A DNA stretch of 64,000 nucleotides from Cognatishimia sp. SS12 (GTDB lineage: Bacteria; Pseudomonadota; Alphaproteobacteria; Rhodobacterales; Rhodobacteraceae): positions 124,001 to 188,000 of the forward strand of contig NZ_JAQNCZ010000004.1 of assembly GCF_028369055.1 (NCBI RefSeq), read 5' to 3'. The notes beneath the pieces were generated by a model. The model did no database searches, was not told where the DNA came from, and saw only the letters and a list, made by a program, of their open reading frames with translations. How positions within the stretch are numbered: the stretch's first letter is position 1; every line of letters starts with the position of its first letter. This document shows positions 1-8,338 of the stretch, piece by piece. Position numbers and translations under genes: made by a program.

Positions 1-50
1 GTCCGGACTTTCCTCGAGGTTGCCCCCGCGGCCATCCAGCCCCCTGTGCG
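1..50 (-). ncRNA. rnpB: RNase P RNA, 5' end only (partial)
   Basis: Read on the minus strand, positions 15 to 1 give GAGGAAAGTCCGGAC, the near-universal bacterial RNase P RNA signature. It is preceded by a G-rich/C-rich helix (about 45-20) like the P1-P3 region of alphaproteobacterial type A RNAs. Only the first ~50 nt lie in the window; the remaining ~350 nt run off the left edge. The exact 5' end is estimated. The RNA is the catalytic subunit that matures tRNA 5' ends. Confidence 0.85.
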
Positions 51-137
51 TGAGGGCGTGATAGGCGCTTGCGCGCGGGTCGTCAACGGGGCGCAGAGTG
101 GCACCGGCGGGATTTGAGTATTTGGAAAAAGGTGAAG
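51..137. other. Short intergenic stretch upstream of rnpB
   Basis: Lies between the amidase stop and the rnpB 5' end, so it should hold the rnpB promoter (minus strand). I could not assign a convincing -35/-10 pair. Confidence 0.4.
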
Positions 138-839
138 CTACGAAGCGCTTTGATCGGCCAGCTGCGCCATCAGCCGGGCGTCTTCGGCATCTTCGGGGCC
201 GCTGGCCCAGGGACGAAAGCGGCTGCGAAAGGCGGCAAGGCAGGCCGAGGCGGCATCGGTGCCGGGGCCAAAATCCGCGGCCACCGGATAGCCAAAGCGC
301 GCGGCGCTCTCAGACCAGCAAGGCGGGTCGGTTTCTAGCGGGATATCGCCGGGCCAAAGCGCCAGCCCCTGCCGCGCCAGCCGCTGCCAATCAAAGCGGC
401 GACCCGGATCAATTTTGCGCGTGGGGGCCAGGTCGGAATGGGCAATGACTCCCGCCGCCGGAATGTCCCAACGCTGCATGATCTGTGGCAAGAGCCATTC
501 CAGCGCTGTCATCAGCGGCGCGGCAAAAGGGCAATCGCCGCTATTGTCGAGCTCAATGCCGATGGAATGCGAGTTCACATCGGTGATCGCGCCCCATTGC
601 CCGGCCCCGGCGTGCCAGGCGCGCTGGGTTTCATCAACCAGCTGCCAGATGTCGCCATGGTGCCCGATCAGGTAATGGGCGGAGACTTCGTTTTCCGGGG
701 TGCACAGCGTTTTAAGCGCCGCTTTGGCGCTGTGCATCGCGGTGTAGTGCAGCACAATCAGCGCCGGGCGCGCGCCGTCGCGGCGCGGCCCGAAATTGGG
801 CGAAGGATGGGGGATGATCTTGGGCGCGGGCCGCGCCAT
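138..839 (-). CDS. N-acetylmuramoyl-L-alanine amidase, AmiD/Amidase_2 type
   Basis: The 233-residue protein carries the Amidase_2 (PGRP-like) zinc hydrolase fold: LHYTA with His31, HYLIGHHG around residue 55, WHAG at 75-78, and AHSDLAPTRKIDPG with His134 and Asp144. These align with the three zinc ligands of E. coli AmiD. It would cut the amide bond between MurNAc and L-Ala in peptidoglycan or muropeptides. No signal peptide or lipobox is visible, so it may be cytoplasmic like AmpD or have an unrecognised export route. It overlaps the upstream lipoprotein gene by ATGA, so the two are probably translationally coupled. The family is certain; the physiological role (recycling or remodelling) is inferred. 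Confidence 0.9.
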   Translation of the reverse strand: MARPAPKIIPHPSPNFGPRRDGARPALIVLHYTAMHSAKAALKTLCTPENEVSAHYLIGHHGDIWQLVDETQRAWHAGAGQWGAITDVNSHSIGIELDNSGDCPFAAPLMTALEWLLPQIMQRWDIPAAGVIAHSDLAPTRKIDPGRRFDWQRLARQGLALWPGDIPLETDPPCWSESAARFGYPVAADFGPGTDAASACLAAFRSRFRPWASGPEDAEDARLMAQLADQSAS

Positions 840-1546
840 CAGCCGCCCCGCGCGCGGCGGAAGGGCCGCGGATCCCAGGCGCAGGCATAGCCATCGCCAT
901 CCGGGTCCAGCCCCTGGCGGTCCTTTTCAGGCCCGCCCCGGCTGAGGAAATCAATCTGCGCCTGATCTGGCGACGGATAGGCGCGGCAGTTGCGTTCAAA
1001 TCGCGCCTGCGCGTTGATCCCAAAGCGTTGATAGATGCGATTGCCCAATGGGTTGTCGGTCTGCAGCGCATATTCGACAATATTGGGCCCGCTGTTTTCG
1101 CGCTGCGGCAGGTCGGTGGGGGCAATCACCTGATACTGGCCCGCGATGGCCGCGCGGCGGCGCGCATCTTCTTCGATGGAGCGGCGATCGCCCACTGCTT
1201 CAAAATCGTTTTCATCCGACAGGCCAGCGTTTTCCAGCTGCAGGGGCTGCGGATTAGAGGGGCTGGCCTCGACCACGACACGGCCGTTCTGCACATTGGT
1301 GCTGGGGCTGACCGCGCTGGTCGATCCGGGCCGGGTGGCTTCCAGCGTCGCCAGCGTTTCTTCGGACACGGTCTGCGCCGGGGGCACGGCCGGGGTGAAG
1401 GGCGCGGGCACCGCCGCGGCACGCGGGCTGAGGTTGGCGTTGTCAAAGCCAACGCCCGCCGCCGAATCCGGGATTGGCGGGTCGCAGGCCGCCAGGGCCA
1501 GAAGGGCCACGCTGCTCAAGATCAACCGCATTGCATTGCCTCGCAC
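839..1546 (-). CDS. Lipoprotein with C-terminal excalibur-like calcium-binding motif
   Basis: The 235-residue protein starts with a lipoprotein signal ending in LAAC (Cys21), so it should be membrane-anchored in the periplasm. A long Pro/Ala/Thr-rich low-complexity middle follows. The last ~45 residues read C-x(n)-LDPDGDGYAC, the DxDxDGxxC loop of excalibur domains, with a paired upstream Cys in NCRAYPS. Met6 (codon at 1531) is an alternative start; the lipobox is the same either way. It is coupled to the downstream amidase, which suggests a cell-envelope role. No specific function is known. Confidence 0.75.
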   Translation of the reverse strand: MRGNAMRLILSSVALLALAACDPPIPDSAAGVGFDNANLSPRAAAVPAPFTPAVPPAQTVSEETLATLEATRPGSTSAVSPSTNVQNGRVVVEASPSNPQPLQLENAGLSDENDFEAVGDRRSIEEDARRRAAIAGQYQVIAPTDLPQRENSGPNIVEYALQTDNPLGNRIYQRFGINAQARFERNCRAYPSPDQAQIDFLSRGGPEKDRQGLDPDGDGYACAWDPRPFRRARGG

Positions 1547-1566
1547 TTGTTATCGTTGCGCCGGGT

Positions 1567-3054
1567 TTACCACCAATGGCCCGGCTTCGCCACGAATCCT
1601 GCTGCGTTTTCCAGCGCATAGGCGGTATTCAGCAGATCGCCCTCTTCCCAGGGGCGGCCAATCAGCTGCAGGCCCAAAGGCAGGCCCTGATCGCTCAGCC
1701 CCGTGGGCACGGAAATGCCCGGCAGGCCCGCGAGGTTGACGGTGACGGTAAAGACGTCATTGAGGTACATTTTGACCGGATCCGCGTCGTTCATTTCACC
1801 CAGCCCAAAGGCCGCAGAGGGCGTTGCCGGGGTCAGGATTGCATCGACACCGGCGGCAAAGACATCGTCAAAGTCTTTCTTGATCAGCGCGCGCACGCGG
1901 CGGGCGCGGTTGTAATAGGCGTCATAAAAGCCCGCAGACAACACATAGGTGCCGATCATCACACGGTTCTGCACCTCATGGCCAAAGCCTTCGGCGCGGG
2001 TTTTTTCATACATCTCGGTGATGCCATCCCCGGCGGCCAGGCTAGCGCGGTGGCCATAGCGCACGCCGTCATAACGCGCGAGGTTTGATGAGGCTTCGGC
2101 TGGCGCAATCACGTAATAGGCCGGCAGCGCGTATTTGGTATGCGGCAGGCTGATATCGACGATCTCAGCGCCGGCGTCTTTCAGCATGGCTGCGCCGTCA
2201 TCCCAAAGCTTGGCGATTTCAGCAGGCATGCCGTCCATACGGTATTCTTTTGGAATGCCGATTTTCTTGCCGCGGATGTCGCCGGTCAACATGGCTTCGA
2301 AATTTGGCACCGCCAGATCTGCCGAGGTGCTGTCTTTGGGGTCATGACCTGCCATGGCTTCCAGCATGATGGCCGCATCGCGCACCGATTTGGTCATTGG
2401 CCCGGCCTGATCCAGCGAGGAGGCAAAGGCCACCACGCCCCAGCGCGAGCAGCGCCCATAGGTCGGCTTGATGCCCACGGTGCCGGTGAAGGCCGCAGGC
2501 TGGCGGATCGAGCCGCCGGTATCCGTGCCGGTGGCCGCAAGGCAGATGTCGGCCGCAACCGCCGAGGCCGACCCGCCAGACGAGCCGCCGGGTGTCAGCT
2601 GCGCGTCGTCATTGCCGCGACGCCACGGGTTCACCGCGTTGCCATAACAGGATGTTTCGTTAGAGCTGCCCATGGCGAATTCATCCATGTTCAGCTTGCC
2701 CAGCATGACAGAGCCAGCATCAAACAGGTTCTGCGTCACGGTGGATTCATACTCTGGAATGAACCCTTCCAAGATGCGGCTGGCGGCTTGGCTGGGCACG
2801 CCTTTGGTGCAGAAAAGATCCTTGATGCCAATCGGCAGACCGCACATGGCCGGGGCATCGCCCGCCGCAAGCCGCGCATCCGCGGCCTTGGCTTGCGCAA
2901 GCGCCGCCTCGGGCGTGTTGTGCACAAAGGCGTTCAGCGCCTCTGCTTTGTCAATGGCGGCCAGGCAGGCCTCGGTCAGTTCAACAGAGGTGACGTCACC
3001 GGCGCGCAGTTTGTCGCGTGCGTCGGCCAGGGTGAGTGTGTTCAGATCGCTCAT
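1567..3054 (-). CDS. gatA: Asp-tRNA(Asn)/Glu-tRNA(Gln) amidotransferase subunit A
   Basis: The 495-residue amidase-signature enzyme shows the Ser-cisSer-Lys triad: Lys78 in [10 protein letters not shown], Ser158 in TPGGSSGGS, and Ser182 in [11 protein letters not shown]. GatA hydrolyses glutamine and channels ammonia to GatB, which amidates mischarged Glu-tRNA(Gln) and Asp-tRNA(Asn). Length and motifs match the canonical subunit, not a generic amidase. It directly follows gatC with TAATG overlap at 3052-3056. gatB is not in this window, so the trimer is encoded at split loci here. Confidence 0.97.
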   Translation of the reverse strand: MSDLNTLTLADARDKLRAGDVTSVELTEACLAAIDKAEALNAFVHNTPEAALAQAKAADARLAAGDAPAMCGLPIGIKDLFCTKGVPSQAASRILEGFIPEYESTVTQNLFDAGSVMLGKLNMDEFAMGSSNETSCYGNAVNPWRRGNDDAQLTPGGSSGGSASAVAADICLAATGTDTGGSIRQPAAFTGTVGIKPTYGRCSRWGVVAFASSLDQAGPMTKSVRDAAIMLEAMAGHDPKDSTSADLAVPNFEAMLTGDIRGKKIGIPKEYRMDGMPAEIAKLWDDGAAMLKDAGAEIVDISLPHTKYALPAYYVIAPAEASSNLARYDGVRYGHRASLAAGDGITEMYEKTRAEGFGHEVQNRVMIGTYVLSAGFYDAYYNRARRVRALIKKDFDDVFAAGVDAILTPATPSAAFGLGEMNDADPVKMYLNDVFTVTVNLAGLPGISVPTGLSDQGLPLGLQLIGRPWEEGDLLNTAYALENAAGFVAKPGHWW

Positions 3055-3341
3055 TATTCTACCACCTTCGGAACCGCAAAAAAGCCTTCGCGCGCATCGG
3101 GCGCATTGGACAGAACCTTGTCTTGCTGGTCGCCATCCGTGACCACATCGACACGGCGCTTAAGTTTCTGCGGCGTGACCGATGTCATCGGCTCCACCCC
3201 GTCCACATCGACTTCGTTCAACTGCTCGATAAAGCCAAGGATCGTGTTGAATTCCTCTGCCAGGGCGGGCAGCGCGTCATCCTCGACCTTGATGCGCGCC
3301 AGTTTGGCGACGCGCGCGGCGGTGTCCTTGTCAATCGACAT
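3054..3341 (-). CDS. gatC: Asp-tRNA(Asn)/Glu-tRNA(Gln) amidotransferase subunit C
   Basis: The 95-residue protein is the usual GatC size. It has the family pattern VAKLARI near residue 10, [23 protein letters not shown] in the middle, and a C-terminal FFAVPKVVE tail. GatC wraps around the GatA-GatB interface and stabilises the complex. It is first in the gatCA pair, sharing one base with gatA, so coupled translation is likely. Confidence 0.95.
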   Translation of the reverse strand: MSIDKDTAARVAKLARIKVEDDALPALAEEFNTILGFIEQLNEVDVDGVEPMTSVTPQKLKRRVDVVTDGDQQDKVLSNAPDAREGFFAVPKVVE

Positions 3342-3374
3342 GCGAAAACTCCAGTTACAACTTGGACACAGCGT

Positions 3375-4031
3375 TTAGCCTTGCTTGTGAGGCGGTGCAA
3401 GCATGTGCACGCGGTAGGTTTCAATCATCCAGCCCAATGCCAGCCCATTGAGCAGATGCCACATGAAATGCGTGCCCAGCGGCAGCTGCGCGCAGAGCGG
3501 CATGTCAAGCGAGCGGAAGGTGAGCGACAGGCAGATCACCCCTGCCCCAATCGCCAGATTGCGCGCGGTGCGGGGGATGCGGCGGCGCAGCCCGAAGGCA
3601 TAGACAAATATCAAGAGCGGCACCGGCCAGTAAGCGGCGGAAATCTCAAAGAACGGCAAGGCCCCGAAGGCCGGCACCAAAAGCGCCGCATAAGGAAAAA
3701 ATAGCAAAGTCACAAAGCCGCTTTTGGCAGCCGATAGGCCCCAGTAGTCCCGCGTTGCGGCGAAAATATAGGTCAGGATAAAGAGCACGATGGGCAGCGT
3801 GTCTGCCATACTGGCCCAGGTCTGCGCAAAGGTGTGAAAAAGAAAACTGCCGATACCAATCGCCATCAGGATCGCTGACAAGAGCCGCGCCAATGGGAGC
3901 CCGGCGCTGCGCTGCCACATGATCAGCGCGGCGATGACAAAGGCCAGATTGGTGATCGCATTGACCGGCTCTGCCCAAAAGCTGGGATCAAGCCGTTCGC
4001 AATATCCGTCAACCTGCTGGGTCCAATTCAT
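3375..4031 (-). CDS. Ceramidase-domain (CREST superfamily) integral membrane protein
   Basis: The 218-residue protein has about seven hydrophobic segments. It carries the alkaline ceramidase/PAQR-like (CREST) motifs: GSFLFHTFAQTWASMADTLP near residues 72-91, and GTHFMWHLLNG near 186-196, with the conserved Ser, His and Asp that coordinate zinc in this superfamily. A GGAG ribosome site precedes the ATG. Bacterial members are assumed to hydrolyse an amide-linked lipid or a similar membrane substrate; the substrate is not established. It stands alone between gatC and a divergent hydrolase gene. Confidence 0.82.
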   Translation of the reverse strand: MNWTQQVDGYCERLDPSFWAEPVNAITNLAFVIAALIMWQRSAGLPLARLLSAILMAIGIGSFLFHTFAQTWASMADTLPIVLFILTYIFAATRDYWGLSAAKSGFVTLLFFPYAALLVPAFGALPFFEISAAYWPVPLLIFVYAFGLRRRIPRTARNLAIGAGVICLSLTFRSLDMPLCAQLPLGTHFMWHLLNGLALGWMIETYRVHMLAPPHKQG

Positions 4032-4087
4032 CTTTTTCTCCGACTCACGTGATGCGTTAGGCTGGGGTGCAACTTAGGGAGGTTTAT

Positions 4088-4780
4088 ATGAAAATCATCT
4101 GGCTGGGGCATGCATCTTTTCGCATTGAGATCGGCGATCAGGTTTTATTGGTGGATCCGTGGCTGACGGGCAACCCGATGCTGCCCAAAGATCAACACGA
4201 GGCCGCCTGCGCCGGGGCCACGCATATCTTGCTGACCCACGCGCATGGCGACCATGCCAGCGACGTGCTGGACCTTGCGCGCAAATTGTCGGTGCCGATA
4301 GTCGGGCAGTTTGACCTGATGTCCTATTGGCAAGAGCATGAACATCTGGCCACGGTCGGTTTTAACAAAGGCGGCACCGTGACGCTGGGCACCACCAAAG
4401 TCACGATGGTGCACGCGGTGCATTCCTCAAGCTTTGCCAGCGCCGAGGGGCCGACCTTCGCCGGCAGCGAATGCGGCTATATGATCGCCGGGGACGGGCA
4501 TACCATCTATGTATCCGGCGACACGGATGTGATGGCGGATATGAAGATCTTCAACGATCTGCACGCGCCTGATATCGGCATTCTTTGCGCTGGGGGGCAT
4601 TTCACCATGGATATGCGTCGCGCGGCCTATGCGGCCAAGACCTTCTTTGATTTCAAAACCGTGATCCCCTGTCACTACAAGACATTCCCGGTCTTGGAGC
4701 AATCGGCCGAAGTGCTGATCAAGGCGCTGCCAGAAGGCACGGTGATTGAACCGCAAGTGATGCAGGCGATTGCGTTTTAG
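4088..4780 (+). CDS. UPF0173-family metallo-beta-lactamase-fold hydrolase
   Basis: The start at 4088 is chosen because TTAGGGAGG sits seven bases upstream; an in-frame ATG at 4067 has no such site. The resulting 230-residue protein begins MKIIWLGHASF, typical of the family. It has the metal motif HAHGDH (His51, His53, Asp55, His56), SGDTD near residue 140, and a C-terminal IPCHYKTFP. These are the di-metal ligands of MBL-fold hydrolases. The in vivo substrate of this widespread family is unknown. It converges on tadA and the two stop codons overlap by four bases. Confidence 0.88.
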   Translation: MKIIWLGHASFRIEIGDQVLLVDPWLTGNPMLPKDQHEAACAGATHILLTHAHGDHASDVLDLARKLSVPIVGQFDLMSYWQEHEHLATVGFNKGGTVTLGTTKVTMVHAVHSSSFASAEGPTFAGSECGYMIAGDGHTIYVSGDTDVMADMKIFNDLHAPDIGILCAGGHFTMDMRRAAYAAKTFFDFKTVIPCHYKTFPVLEQSAEVLIKALPEGTVIEPQVMQAIAF

Positions 4781-5229
4781 CCGCGTTTGCCGCGAAAGAA
4801 GTCTTGCAGCAAAGCTTCGGAGTCGCGGGCTGCGATGCCATCGTAGACCTCAGGCTTGTGATGGCATTGCGGGTGATCAAACACCCGTGGCCCCTGCGCC
4901 ACCCCGCCGGATTTCGGGTCGGCCGCGCCGTAATACACCCGCGCGATCCGGGCCTGCGAAATGGCCGCGGCGCACATCGGGCATGGCTCCAGCGTGACGT
5001 AGAGATCGCAGCCCACCAGCCGCTCACTGCCAAGCGCTTTGGCCGCCGCGCGCATCGCCAGAATTTCGGCATGGGCCGTCATGTCGCAATCTGCCCGCGT
5101 GCGGTTGCCCGCACTGGCCAGCACCTGGCCGTCTGGCGCAACCAGCACTGCGCCCACGGGCACCTCGCCGCGGGCCGCGGCAGCGCGCGCCTCTTGCAGC
5201 GCGCGTTCCATATGGCTTTTGAACTGCAT
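4777..5229 (-). CDS. tadA: tRNA-specific adenosine deaminase
   Basis: The start at 5229 gives a 150-residue protein, the normal TadA length; the longer in-frame extension to 5343 runs into the divergent rluB-like gene and is rejected. Catalytic features are HAE (His53, Glu55) and PCPMC (Cys83, Cys86), which bind zinc and deaminate A34 of tRNA-Arg(ACG) to inosine. The gene is divergent from the pseudouridine synthase, with 62 bp between the start codons. Confidence 0.95.
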   Translation of the reverse strand: MQFKSHMERALQEARAAAARGEVPVGAVLVAPDGQVLASAGNRTRADCDMTAHAEILAMRAAAKALGSERLVGCDLYVTLEPCPMCAAAISQARIARVYYGAADPKSGGVAQGPRVFDHPQCHHKPEVYDGIAARDSEALLQDFFRGKRG

Positions 5230-5291
5230 TCTTCTCTGTTGCCTCAGCAATTCCCCTTTCGCAATCGCAATTTGACCGATAGAGAACCGCA

Positions 5292-6320
5292 ATGACCAGA
5301 AAACCTCAGAAACCCGCTTCAAATCCTGCTGCCTCCTCTGCAACCGAGGGCGACCGTATCGCCAAGGTTTTGGCGCGCGCGGGCGTGGCGTCGCGCCGCG
5401 AAGCAGAGCGGATGATCGAAGCGGGCCGTGTCAGCGTGAACGGAAAGGTGCTGACCAGCCCTGCGTTCAACGTGACCGAAACTGCGCGCATTCTGGTGGA
5501 TGGCAAGCCGCTGGCCGAAAAAGAGCCAGAGCGCCTGTGGCTCTATCACAAACCGGTGGGCCGGGTGACGACCCATAAGGACGAAAAGGATCGCGCGACG
5601 ATCTTTGATGATCTGCCAGACACCATGCCCAAACATGTGATGACCATCGGGCGGCTTGATTTGAATTCCGAAGGTCTGCTGCTGCTGACCAATGATGGCG
5701 ATGTGAAGCGCAAGCTTGAGCTGCCCTCCACCGGCTGGGTGCGCAAATACCGTGTGCGCGTGAATGGCCGCCCCAATGAGGCGCGTTTTCAGCCCCTGCG
5801 CGACGGCATCACCGTAGATGGCGAACATTTTGCCCCCATGGATCTGGTGCTGGATCGTCAGCAAGGGGCCAACGCTTGGGTGACTGTCGCCCTGCGCGAG
5901 GGGAAAAACCGCGAAATTCGCCGCGCGATGGAAGCGATTGATCTAAAGGTGAACCGCCTGATCCGTATTTCTTATGGACCATTCCAATTGGGCGATCTGA
6001 AACCCGGCGCGGTCGAAGAGCTGCGCCGCCGCGTGGTGCGGGACCAGTTGGGGCTGGATGGGGCCGTGCCGCCGGAAGAGCGCAAGACGCCCGCGCGCCG
6101 CCGCAAGGCCCCGCAGCGCGACGCCGCCCCCAAACCCCATGGCACCGATCTGAGCGACATGACACCCACGCGCAAACGCCCTGGGAAACCGACGGGCGGA
6201 AAACCGCATTCCGGCAAACCCGGAGGCCCGCGCAAATCAGCGGGCGGGCGCCCTGCAGGCAGCCCCAACGGCAAACCCACAGGAAAATTTCAGACAGGCA
6301 AGCCGCGCGGCAAGCGCTAA
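5292..6320 (+). CDS. 23S rRNA pseudouridine synthase, RluB/RsuA family, with basic tail
   Basis: The 342-residue protein has an S4 RNA-binding domain (about residues 20-70, with ASRREAERMIEAGRV) and the RsuA/RluB catalytic domain. The active-site Asp is Asp123 in GRLDLNSEGLLLLTNDG. NREIRRAMEAI is the family's C-terminal signature. After about residue 255 comes a ~85-residue Lys/Arg/Pro/Gly-rich tail with repeated GKP units, common in alphaproteobacterial RluB-like proteins and probably an unstructured RNA-binding extension. RluB (position 2605) is the most likely specificity, but this cannot be proven from sequence alone. Confidence 0.9.
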   Translation: MTRKPQKPASNPAASSATEGDRIAKVLARAGVASRREAERMIEAGRVSVNGKVLTSPAFNVTETARILVDGKPLAEKEPERLWLYHKPVGRVTTHKDEKDRATIFDDLPDTMPKHVMTIGRLDLNSEGLLLLTNDGDVKRKLELPSTGWVRKYRVRVNGRPNEARFQPLRDGITVDGEHFAPMDLVLDRQQGANAWVTVALREGKNREIRRAMEAIDLKVNRLIRISYGPFQLGDLKPGAVEELRRRVVRDQLGLDGAVPPEERKTPARRRKAPQRDAAPKPHGTDLSDMTPTRKRPGKPTGGKPHSGKPGGPRKSAGGRPAGSPNGKPTGKFQTGKPRGKR

Positions 6321-6384
6321 GCTCCTCTTTCAGCACGATTATCTGACTTTCCCTTAGCCAAAGGCGGAATGCGCGCTAAGTGTG

Positions 6385-6401
6385 TCTCAAGACTTTTGAG
6401 A
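6385..6401 (+). promoter_or_regulatory. Dyad TCTCAA-N5-TTGAGA before the terC-like gene
   Basis: A perfect 6-bp inverted repeat with a 5-nt spacer ends two bases before the GAGGG ribosome site of the TerC-family gene. It could be a small leader hairpin affecting translation or an operator. No known consensus is matched. Confidence 0.4.
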
Positions 6402-6413
6402 ATGAGGGACATT

Positions 6414-7232
6414 ATGGCTGATTTGCTGACGTTTGAAAATCTGGGCAACTTGCTGATGCTCTGCTTTTTGCAGGCCGTGCTGGGGTTTGACAACTTGCTC
6501 TATATCTCGATTGAGTCCCAGCGCGCGCCCGTTGCGCATCAACGGGCCGTGCGGTTCTGGGGCATCATCATCGCTGTGGCGCTGCGGGTCATTTTGCTGT
6601 TCACCATGATCCGGCTGATCGACGCCTTGTCCGAGCCCTTCCTGATCCTGGATGTCCCGGGGGTTATTTCCGGCGGCGTCAATTTTGCCACCTGCGTCTT
6701 TCTTTTGGGTGGCATTTTTATCATCTATACGGCGGTGAAAGAAATCAGCCATATGCTGTCCATCGAACACCTCAACACGGATGTTGACAACAAAAGCGGC
6801 AAATCCGCGGTGCAGGTCGTGCTGCTGATCGTGTTCATGAACCTGATTTTCTCATTTGATTCCGTACTCTCCGCCTTGGCGATCACAGATGTGTTCCCGG
6901 TGCTGGCCACTGCGATCCTTCTGTCCGGTCTTGCCATGCTGCTTCTGGCCGATGGCGTCACACGTTTTCTGGAAAAGAACCGCATGTATGAGGTGCTGGG
7001 TCTCTTCATCCTGCTTATTGTCGGTGTTGTGCTGCTGGGCGAAGCTGGGCAGGCCGCGGCGCATGCTGCCCATGACGACAGTCTGGCGCTGCATCTTTTC
7101 GGCTACGAGTTGGTGCCGATGTCAAAGACCACGTTTTACTTCAGCGTCGTGGTGCTGTTCATCGTCGAAATCATCCAGTCCCGCTACTCCCGCAAACTGG
7201 CGCGCGAACGCAAGGCCGGAACCCCGCATTGA
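6414..7232 (+). CDS. TerC-family integral membrane protein
   Basis: The start at 6414 follows GAGGGA by about five bases; upstream in-frame ATGs lack a ribosome site. The 272-residue protein has roughly seven to eight transmembrane helices. It shows the two TerC half-motifs with acidic residues inside the membrane: LGFDNLLYISI near residue 25 and FSFDSVLSALAITD near 145, related by internal symmetry. Members have been linked to manganese or calcium efflux, metalation of secreted proteins, and tellurite resistance. It sits just upstream of an XpaC-TelA operon, another Ter-associated set, which supports a metal/envelope-stress role. Confidence 0.88.
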   Translation: MADLLTFENLGNLLMLCFLQAVLGFDNLLYISIESQRAPVAHQRAVRFWGIIIAVALRVILLFTMIRLIDALSEPFLILDVPGVISGGVNFATCVFLLGGIFIIYTAVKEISHMLSIEHLNTDVDNKSGKSAVQVVLLIVFMNLIFSFDSVLSALAITDVFPVLATAILLSGLAMLLLADGVTRFLEKNRMYEVLGLFILLIVGVVLLGEAGQAAAHAAHDDSLALHLFGYELVPMSKTTFYFSVVVLFIVEIIQSRYSRKLARERKAGTPH

Positions 7233-7290
7233 CCGGCGCAGGCCGTGCCTGACGCGGCCCGTGATTTTCTCCCCCTAGCAAGCCGCCGCC

Positions 7291-7305
7291 AAACTTCCTA
7301 AGTTT
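7291..7305. promoter_or_regulatory. Dyad AAACTT-CCT-AAGTTT upstream of the xpaC-telA operon
   Basis: A perfect 6-bp inverted repeat with a 3-bp spacer lies 26 bp before the small peptide gene that opens the operon. Its position suits an operator or leader hairpin. The regulator is unknown. Confidence 0.35.
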
Positions 7306-7330
7306 CAGATAAGACAACAGGGTAAATCGA

Positions 7331-7414
7331 ATGTCCGACACCGGATTGCAAAAGCTGGCTTATATTCTTCTTGTCATACTCACGCTCTATGTCTCGTTGG
7401 CAGGGGGTGCGTGA
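7331..7414 (+). CDS. 27-residue single-helix membrane peptide leading the xpaC-telA operon
   Basis: An ATG at 7331 opens a 27-codon frame, MSDTGLQKLAYILLVILTL followed by YVSLAGGA. It has a short polar N-terminus and one hydrophobic helix of about 18 residues. Its TGA at 7412-7414 overlaps the ATG of the next gene (TGATG), the layout of translationally coupled genes. It is preceded by ACAGGGTAA, a weak ribosome site. It is too short for routine ORF finders. No function is known; it could anchor or regulate the XpaC/TelA complex. The reading is supported by the overlap and clean helix, not by homology I can verify. Confidence 0.6.
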   Translation: MSDTGLQKLAYILLVILTLYVSLAGGA

Positions 7415-8307
7415 TGGCGCAGCGCTACGGTGGAAAATACAGCCCAGAGTCCGCACCAGGCCAGGGTGACACATCGGCAAAAAGACCAGAGCGCAAGCCT
7501 GGCCAGTATCAGCACGCCAAACGCAGCCGCGCGGGCGGGCGTGTCAACGCGCTTTTCCTGCTGCCCCTGCCCTTGATCTGGAAAGCTTTCACCTCAGAAC
7601 CCATTGTGATGGCACAATATCTCTTGGCGCTGGGTCTTCTGATTCTGGCGGCCTGGCTCACCCGCGAAGGTCTGCTGGCGCAGGAAGCTTTTGAGGCCCG
7701 CAAAGTGGCGCGGCGTCCGTCGGTGCCGCGCAAAATGCTTGGCTCCGCGCTCACGGGCCTGGGGCTTGGCATGGCTGGTCTTGCGGGTTTTGGTGCGATC
7801 GAAGCCGCGATTTTTGCCGTGCTTGGCGCGGCACTGCACAGCATGTCCTTTGGGCTTGACCCGCTGCGCAACAAAGGCACCGAAGGCGTAGACATGTATC
7901 AGACAGATCGCGTCGCCCGCGCCGTGGAAGAGGCGGAAAAACATATCACAGCGATGCAGGACGCGATAAAACGCTCTGGCGACCGCATGATGCAGCGCCG
8001 GGTGGAACAATTCGTCGCGACAGCCCGCGAATTGTTTCGCGGCGTAGAAAATGACCCGCGCGATTTGACGGCCGCTCGCAAATATCTGACGGTCTATCTG
8101 AAGGGCGCGCGCGACGCGACGATCAAATTCGCCGATGTCTATAGCCGGAACCAGTCCGATGAGGCGCGCGTTTCTTACGCAGCGCTTCTGGATGATCTGG
8201 AACAGAATTTCGCGGCCCGCACGGGTAAGCTGCTGGAAAACGACAATACCGACCTCAGCATCGAAATTGATGTGCTGCGGGAACGGCTGCAACGAGAAGG
8301 CGTCTGA
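7414..8307 (+). CDS. XpaC-like protein (5-bromo-4-chloroindolyl phosphate hydrolysis family)
   Basis: The start ATG at 7414 overlaps the stop of the preceding peptide; a GTG at 7411 is possible but less likely. The 297-residue protein has a basic disordered N-terminus, two or three hydrophobic segments between about residues 45 and 145, and a helical C-terminal half (VARAVEEAEKHITAMQDAIKR, LTVYLKGARDATIKFADVYSR) typical of XpaC/PF10112. The historical name comes from a Bacillus phenotype; enzymatic activity is doubtful. XpaC and TelA genes often occur together. It likely works at the inner membrane with TelA, which follows after 31 bp. Confidence 0.82.
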   Translation: MAQRYGGKYSPESAPGQGDTSAKRPERKPGQYQHAKRSRAGGRVNALFLLPLPLIWKAFTSEPIVMAQYLLALGLLILAAWLTREGLLAQEAFEARKVARRPSVPRKMLGSALTGLGLGMAGLAGFGAIEAAIFAVLGAALHSMSFGLDPLRNKGTEGVDMYQTDRVARAVEEAEKHITAMQDAIKRSGDRMMQRRVEQFVATARELFRGVENDPRDLTAARKYLTVYLKGARDATIKFADVYSRNQSDEARVSYAALLDDLEQNFAARTGKLLENDNTDLSIEIDVLRERLQREGV

Positions 8308-8338
8308 GGACGCATTGGATACTGAGTGAGGGGAAGTT

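Noticed and set aside
2140-3378. 412-codon plus-strand open frame opposite gatA/gatC
   Set aside because: It is the antisense shadow of gatA and gatC, which are certain; its translation is His/Gly/Arg-rich with no known domain.
6060-6320. Tandem repeat region or separate small gene in the 3' end of the rluB-like gene
   Set aside because: The repeats are the GKP-rich basic tail common to alphaproteobacterial RluB-like proteins, in frame with the catalytic domain.
6321-6413. Manganese (yybP-ykoY) riboswitch ahead of the TerC-family gene
   Set aside because: The leader is under 95 bp and I could not find the conserved riboswitch core; only a short dyad is present.
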